From positions 81,514 to 145,513 of the forward strand of contig JAODAR010000007.1 in assembly GCA_025463545.1 (NCBI GenBank): 64,000 nucleotides of DNA. Direction: 5' to 3'. Each line of letters starts with the position of its first letter. Position 1 is the first letter of the stretch. Below, one piece after another: positions 58,088-64,000 of this stretch. Under the pieces are notes generated by a model that worked only from the letters and a program-made list of their open reading frames with translations, did no database searches and was not told the origin of the DNA. The DNA is from Microbacteriaceae bacterium (lineage in GTDB: Bacteria > Actinomycetota > Actinomycetes > Actinomycetales > Microbacteriaceae). The position numbers and the translations under genes were made by a program.

Positions 58088-59076
58088 CAGTCCTTGTCTC
58101 CTTCGTAGTAGACGAACCGGTTACCGAACTTCATCTGGACGAAGGTGATGACCATGATGATCATGAACAGCAGCCAGGCCATGGCGGCGGCGAAGCCGAA
58201 GTCGAATTGCCGGAACGCCTGTTGGAAGAGGTAGACCCCGTAGAACAGCGATGACTCGGGTGAGGCGTTGCTCTGGTCTCGCCAGAACAGAAGATAGGCC
58301 TGATCGAAGACCTGCAGTGCTGCGATCGTGAGCACGATGACGTTGAAGAAGATCGCGCTCGAGATCATCGGCACCGTGATGGTGAAGAACTGCCGCACCG
58401 GGCCTGCGCCGTCGAGCGAGGCGACTTCGTAGAGGTCCCTCGGCACGTTCTTGAGCGCGGCCAGGAAGATGACCATTGTGCCGCTGACGCCCCAGAGGGT
58501 CATCAGCACGATCGACGGTTTGACCCACGCCGGGTCGACCAGCCACTGCGGACCCTGGATCCCGAAGAAACCGAGAGCCTGGTTGATAGCTCCGGTATTG
58601 CCGTTGAGCAGCAGCAGGAAGACGGCGGCAGTCGCAACCGATGGCGTCATCTTCGGCAGGTAGTAGAGGGTTCGGAAGAACCCGGCACCCTTACCCACCC
58701 GGTTCAGCACGAGGGCGAGGAACAGGGCGAAGACGATTTCGAGTGGCACGGCCATCAACGCGTAGATGAGGGTGTTGCCGAGCGACAATGCCACCTTCGG
58801 ATCGTCGAACAGGTTCTGGTAGTTGCTGAAGCCGATCGACCGGGCCGTGTTGGTGGCGAGGTTGTAGTTGCTGAAGGAGATGACAAGGCTATAAACCATC
58901 GCGCCGAGCGTGAAGATGAGGAAGCCGAGGATCCACGGCGAGATGAACAGGTAGCCGGCGATCGCTTCCCGACGGTTGTACTTGCTGGCCCTGAGCTTTC
59001 TGCCGGGCTTCTCACCGCTCGCGGCTGCCGACGGCGCGGGCGTTGCAGCCCTTGCTCCCGTGGCGTGGCGTGTCAT
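58087..59076 (-). CDS. Sugar ABC-transporter permease, MalF type
   Basis: 329 residues, ATG 59076 at a basic cytoplasmic N-terminus (TRHATGARAATPAPSAAASG). Six or more membrane helices, with the EAA loop as DLYEVASLDGAGPVRQFFTI. AGYLFISPWILGFLIFTLGA and TLIYALMAVPLEIVFALFLA are typical MalF/UgpA segments. First gene of the leftward transporter operon whose promoter and operator lie at 59176-59231. Confidence 0.93.
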   Translation of the reverse strand: MTRHATGARAATPAPSAAASGEKPGRKLRASKYNRREAIAGYLFISPWILGFLIFTLGAMVYSLVISFSNYNLATNTARSIGFSNYQNLFDDPKVALSLGNTLIYALMAVPLEIVFALFLALVLNRVGKGAGFFRTLYYLPKMTPSVATAAVFLLLLNGNTGAINQALGFFGIQGPQWLVDPAWVKPSIVLMTLWGVSGTMVIFLAALKNVPRDLYEVASLDGAGPVRQFFTITVPMISSAIFFNVIVLTIAALQVFDQAYLLFWRDQSNASPESSLFYGVYLFQQAFRQFDFGFAAAMAWLLFMIIMVITFVQMKFGNRFVYYEGDKD

Positions 59077-59175
59077 CAGGGGCGTCCGATGCCCGGAGAT
59101 CCGCCGTTCTGGTCGGAGAAGTTCATGGCCGTCCCCTCGAAGCTGCTGGCTCGGCAGGCACAACGCAACGCCGAG

Positions 59176-59231
59176 GTGTGGCATCGTTGCCATACACTGG
59201 CGACTATAAAGCTTGAACAGGCTGATGGCAA
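59176..59231 (-). promoter_or_regulatory. Permease promoter with LacI operator over the start site
   Basis: Reading leftward: TTGCCA (59226-59231), 17 bases, TATAGT (59203-59208). The operator GTGTGGCATCGTTGCCATAC (59176-59195) begins about seven bases further, so a bound repressor would cover the transcription start. Its core TGGCATCGTTGCCA (59179-59192) is the exact reverse complement of the core at 60494. The region is shared with the divergent LacI gene. Confidence 0.85.
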
Positions 59232-59352
59232 GGACTCGCCAGAGGCGCCGAATCGGGGTATATGGACGCTGAGGACGTGGCGCTAATGTGGGAATCGCCG
59301 GCGAGCGTGGTCTGACGGCCGTGGCCTGAGGGCCAATCGAAGGGGAAACCGA

Positions 59353-60393
59353 ATGAGCGCAGGCACATCGAATTCGATGCGTAGAGCGACGCTCAAAGAC
59401 GTCGCGACAGCGGCCGGTGTCTCGCAATCGACGACATCCCGAGCATTGAGTGGTGAGGGCTATGTTGCCGCCGGCGTGCGGAAACGCATCCTGGCCGCAG
59501 CTGAAGACCTCGGCTATGTTCCTCACGCGATGGCCAGGAGCCTGCGTAAGCAGGTCAGCCGGTCGGTGGGGGTCCTCGTTTCGGACCTTCGCAACAGCTT
59601 CTACGCCGATCTCGCGGCGGGAATCGCCAATCGGGCTCGGGCGCACGGCTACACCATGATGCTCGTGGACGACCAGGGTGTTTCTGGCGAAGAATTGGGT
59701 GCCGCCCAGGCGTTCGTTGCGACCCGCGCGGCCGGCGTCATCGTCACACCACTTTCCGGCGCGGTGACCACCTACCTGTTGCGGCAGAACATTCCGGTGG
59801 TCGAGGTCGACCGCCAATTCTCCGCCGGACTCTGCGACGCCGTCGTCGTGGACAACGCGAGCGTCGCTCGTCGCATCACCGACCACCTGATCGACCTCGG
59901 CCACCGCCGCATCGCGCTCCTGATCGACGAAACCGACTGGACGACCGGAAGCGACCGCTACGCCGGCTACCAGCACTCGCTCGAAGAGTCCGGCATCGAC
60001 CTCGATCCCACCCTGCAGGTCTCCGCAGGCTGGAGCGCCGACGACGCCCGGAGAGCGGCCGTCGACATCCTCGCCCGGCGCGACCGGCCTACTGCGGTGT
60101 TCGCGGCCAACAACCTCCTCGCCGAGGGCGTGTGGCGCGCCGCCGGAGACCTGGGGCTCCGGATCCCGGATGACCTCAGCGTTGTCTCCTTCGACGACGC
60201 CCAGTGGATGAGCATGGTCAACCCCGGCATCACCGCCGTGGCGCAGGACGCTGTGGCGCTCGGGCGAGCCGCCATGGACTGCCTCCTGGAGCGTATCGAG
60301 AAACCCGATGGGCCCATCGCTACGGTGGTTCTCCAGGCAGAGATCCTGCCACGAGGCTCGACCGCCGCACCCCGGTCGACGGAGGCGGCCTAA
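59353..60393 (+). CDS. LacI-family transcriptional regulator
   Basis: 346 residues, ATG 59353 with GAAGGGG upstream. HTH ATLKDVATAAGVSQSTTSRA then LSGEGYVAAGVRKRILAAAE is canonical, with the hinge helix VPHAMARSLRKQVS. The sensor has the usual IPVVEVDRQF, DHLIDLGHRRIALLIDETDW, RPTAVFAANNLLAEGVWRA and PDDLSVVSFDDAQWMSMVNP. It is divergent from the permease operon. Operators with the core TGGCAACGATGCCA at 59179 and 60494, and variants at 55378 and 44998, are likely its sites. Confidence 0.95.
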   Translation: MSAGTSNSMRRATLKDVATAAGVSQSTTSRALSGEGYVAAGVRKRILAAAEDLGYVPHAMARSLRKQVSRSVGVLVSDLRNSFYADLAAGIANRARAHGYTMMLVDDQGVSGEELGAAQAFVATRAAGVIVTPLSGAVTTYLLRQNIPVVEVDRQFSAGLCDAVVVDNASVARRITDHLIDLGHRRIALLIDETDWTTGSDRYAGYQHSLEESGIDLDPTLQVSAGWSADDARRAAVDILARRDRPTAVFAANNLLAEGVWRAAGDLGLRIPDDLSVVSFDDAQWMSMVNPGITAVAQDAVALGRAAMDCLLERIEKPDGPIATVVLQAEILPRGSTAAPRSTEAA

Positions 60394-61916
<1,523 letters not shown>

Positions 61917-61920
<4 letters not shown>

Positions 61921-62003
61921 CAATCTCCGAGACCGAGACCGAGACCGCGACCGAGACCGCGGTTGCAAAAGGCCCGCAGGCCGAGGCAGTGCGTCCCGTC
62001 TGA
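61917..62003 (+). CDS. Possible 28-aa ORF with hexamer repeat after GH1
   Basis: ATG 61917 overlaps the GH1 stop (ATGA) and runs to TGA 62001-62003. The product TISETETETATETAVAKGPQ is encoded by a (GAGACC)n repeat. It may be a remnant or non-coding. Very weak support. Confidence 0.2.
61929..61958. repeat. Hexanucleotide repeat (GAGACC)5
   Basis: Five tandem hexamers, the fourth with one change (GCGACC). It lies nine bases after the GH1 stop codon. Confidence 0.7.
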
Positions 62004-62032
62004 CGACTCGCCCCAGGTGCCACGCCTCCCTG

Positions 62033-62058
62033 ACGCCGCCCGGTTCCCCGGGCGGCGT
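62033..62058 (+). terminator. Strong GC hairpin after the GH1 gene
   Basis: ACGCCGCCCGG (62033-62043) pairs perfectly with CCGGGCGGCGT (62048-62058) around TTCC, an 11-bp stem, followed by TTAG. It ends the GH1 transcript and borders the promoter of the next gene. Confidence 0.65.
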
Positions 62059-62064
62059 TAGTGT
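62059..62064 (+). promoter_or_regulatory. -10 box of leaderless DUF3048 gene
   Basis: TAGTGT with six bases before GTG 62071, leaderless geometry. The upstream hairpin occupies the -35 region, and no ribosome site precedes the start. Confidence 0.45.
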
Positions 62065-62070
62065 GTGCAC

Positions 62071-63123
62071 GTGACTTCTTCTTTCCGGGGGACCGGCCGA
62101 CTGGCTGTGACCACCCTGGCCGTGATGCTGCCGGCCGCCCTGCTCCTCTCCGGATGCGCCCCGGACAAACCTGCTCCGAGTCCGAAGGCGAGCGCCTCGG
62201 CCCGGGAGCCGAAGCGGGTGACACCGGACTCGACCGAACTGGCACCGCTCCGCGGAACCAGCGTTCCAGTGGGCAGCCTTGCGCATCCGTCGCTCGCGGT
62301 GAAGATCGACAACCACGAGGCTGCGCGACCGCAGCTCGCCCTGGAGCGCACCGATCTCGTGTACGAGGAACTGGTCGAAGGCGGCCTCACCCGCTACGTC
62401 GCCGTCTGGCAATCCGACGTTCCCGACCTTCTCGGGCCGATTCGCTCGATCCGGCCGATGGACCCCGACATCATCACCCCGCTCGGCGGCATCGTCGCAT
62501 ACTCGGGCGGACAGGAGCAGTTCGTCGGCATGATGCAGGCGACGGGCCTGGTGAACGCGGTGTTCGACTACGACGATTCCGGACTGTTCTACCGGCTCGA
62601 CGACCGCGACTCACCGCACGACGTCGTGGTCAAGGCATCCGAACTGGTAGGGCAGCACTCCGACCTGTCGGCACCTGCTGCGCAGTTCGAGTACTCGGCG
62701 ACCCCCGCCGCGGCATCCGCCGGCGTTGCCGGCACCTCCGTCGCAACTATTAAGACCGCATTCTCGGATGCGCGCTGGCCGAGTTGGGCCTGGGACGCTC
62801 CGGCGGCAGCATACCTGCGCTCACAGGAAGGCGCCCCAGACCTGGACACGTCGGGGGCCCAGCTCAAGGCCACCAATGTGGTGGTCATGCGGGTGGAAAT
62901 CGACTGGCGCTACGGCGAGGTGCCGAAGACGACCATGATCGGATCCGGCGAGGCGTGGGTGTCGGCGGGTGGAAAGACCGTGCACGCTACCTGGAGTAAG
63001 GATGCGCAGACGGCGCCGGTTCGCCTGGTCGACGACAGCGGCGTGACCATCCGGCTCGCCGCGGGGAACACCTGGATCGAGCTGGTGCCTGGCGGTCAGG
63101 GCTCCGTAGAACTGGTTCCGTAG
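62071..63123 (+). CDS. DUF3048 (YerB-like) lipoprotein
   Basis: 350 residues from GTG 62071 (a GTG two codons earlier is also open). Signal peptide with lipobox LLSGC (Cys ~29). The DUF3048 pattern follows: VPVGSLAHPSLAVKIDNHEA, RPQLALERTDLVYEELVEGG, TRYVAVWQSDVPDLLGPIRS, RPMDPDIITPLGGIVAYSGG, and the C-terminal domain with WRYGEVPKTTMIGSGEAWVS. Function unknown; extracytoplasmic. Backbone gene before groEL. Confidence 0.9.
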   Translation: MTSSFRGTGRLAVTTLAVMLPAALLLSGCAPDKPAPSPKASASAREPKRVTPDSTELAPLRGTSVPVGSLAHPSLAVKIDNHEAARPQLALERTDLVYEELVEGGLTRYVAVWQSDVPDLLGPIRSIRPMDPDIITPLGGIVAYSGGQEQFVGMMQATGLVNAVFDYDDSGLFYRLDDRDSPHDVVVKASELVGQHSDLSAPAAQFEYSATPAAASAGVAGTSVATIKTAFSDARWPSWAWDAPAAAYLRSQEGAPDLDTSGAQLKATNVVVMRVEIDWRYGEVPKTTMIGSGEAWVSAGGKTVHATWSKDAQTAPVRLVDDSGVTIRLAAGNTWIELVPGGQGSVELVP

Positions 63124-63144
63124 CGCGCCGCGGCGCTCCCGTGA

Positions 63145-64000
<856 letters not shown>

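Noticed and set aside
59286..59296. TGTGGGAATCG before the LacI gene as an autoregulatory operator
   Set aside because: Only one arm is present; the opposite arm is missing, so it is at most a half-site.
61929..61958. Tandem hexamers as a CRISPR-like array
   Set aside because: Units are 6 bases without spacers; a simple microsatellite.

Overview
The window comes from a high-GC actinobacterium, most likely a member of the Microbacteriaceae. The evidence is the base composition, the many GTG starts with stop-start overlaps, leaderless promoters (a TANNNT box 6-7 bases before the start codon), a CIRCE-controlled groEL, and the DUF3263 / LytR_C / DUF3048 gene set. That placement is inferred from gene content only.

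Positions 1-34985 are most of an integrated siphovirus-type prophage whose left end lies outside the window. Its right end is a 3' fragment of tRNA-Arg(CCU) (attR, about 34940-34985), next to a tyrosine integrase. An ImmA/IrrE-like peptidase, a repressor and integrase form a rightward lysogeny block. A divergent leftward promoter starts the early operon: Cro-like protein, excisionase-like protein, antirepressor, many tiny coupled genes, Hjc-like nuclease, YqaJ exonuclease, Sak4-like ATPase, replication protein, SSB and HTH proteins. This operon ends at a terminator near 18065-18084. The late genes follow, also leftward: TerS, TerL, portal, minor capsid, scaffold, capsid, head-tail connectors, major tail protein, frameshifted tail chaperones, tape measure and tail tip proteins.

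Rightward genes interrupt the leftward operons. They include three membrane-anchored proteins (19418, 22677, 24357), an EVE-HNH restriction-like protein (23372) and several small genes. Most have their own minimal promoter, several are leaderless, and four share the box CGATA[G/T]AGT. They look like morons expressed in the lysogen, and they are the best candidate here for an undescribed defence or superinfection-exclusion module.

From 34990 the DNA is host chromosome. Backbone genes (nitroreductase, msrB, DUF3263, LytR_C) lead into a sugar island at 37.7-62.0 kb. Its first part holds a DeoR regulator, FGGY kinase, LacD/YihT-like aldolase, clan-D glycosidase and a tandem metallo-beta-lactamase protein, followed by a ROK kinase, GmhA-like isomerase, GH38 alpha-mannosidase and a six-hairpin glycosidase. 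A heterodimeric ABC exporter with one dead ATP site lies between. The last part is a sugar ABC importer, a LacI regulator and a GH1 beta-glucosidase broken by an in-frame TGA. Four related palindromes (44998, 55378, 59179, 60494) suggest that the LacI protein controls the ROK operon, the importer and the GH1 gene together. The backbone resumes with a DUF3048 lipoprotein and groEL, which runs off the right edge.
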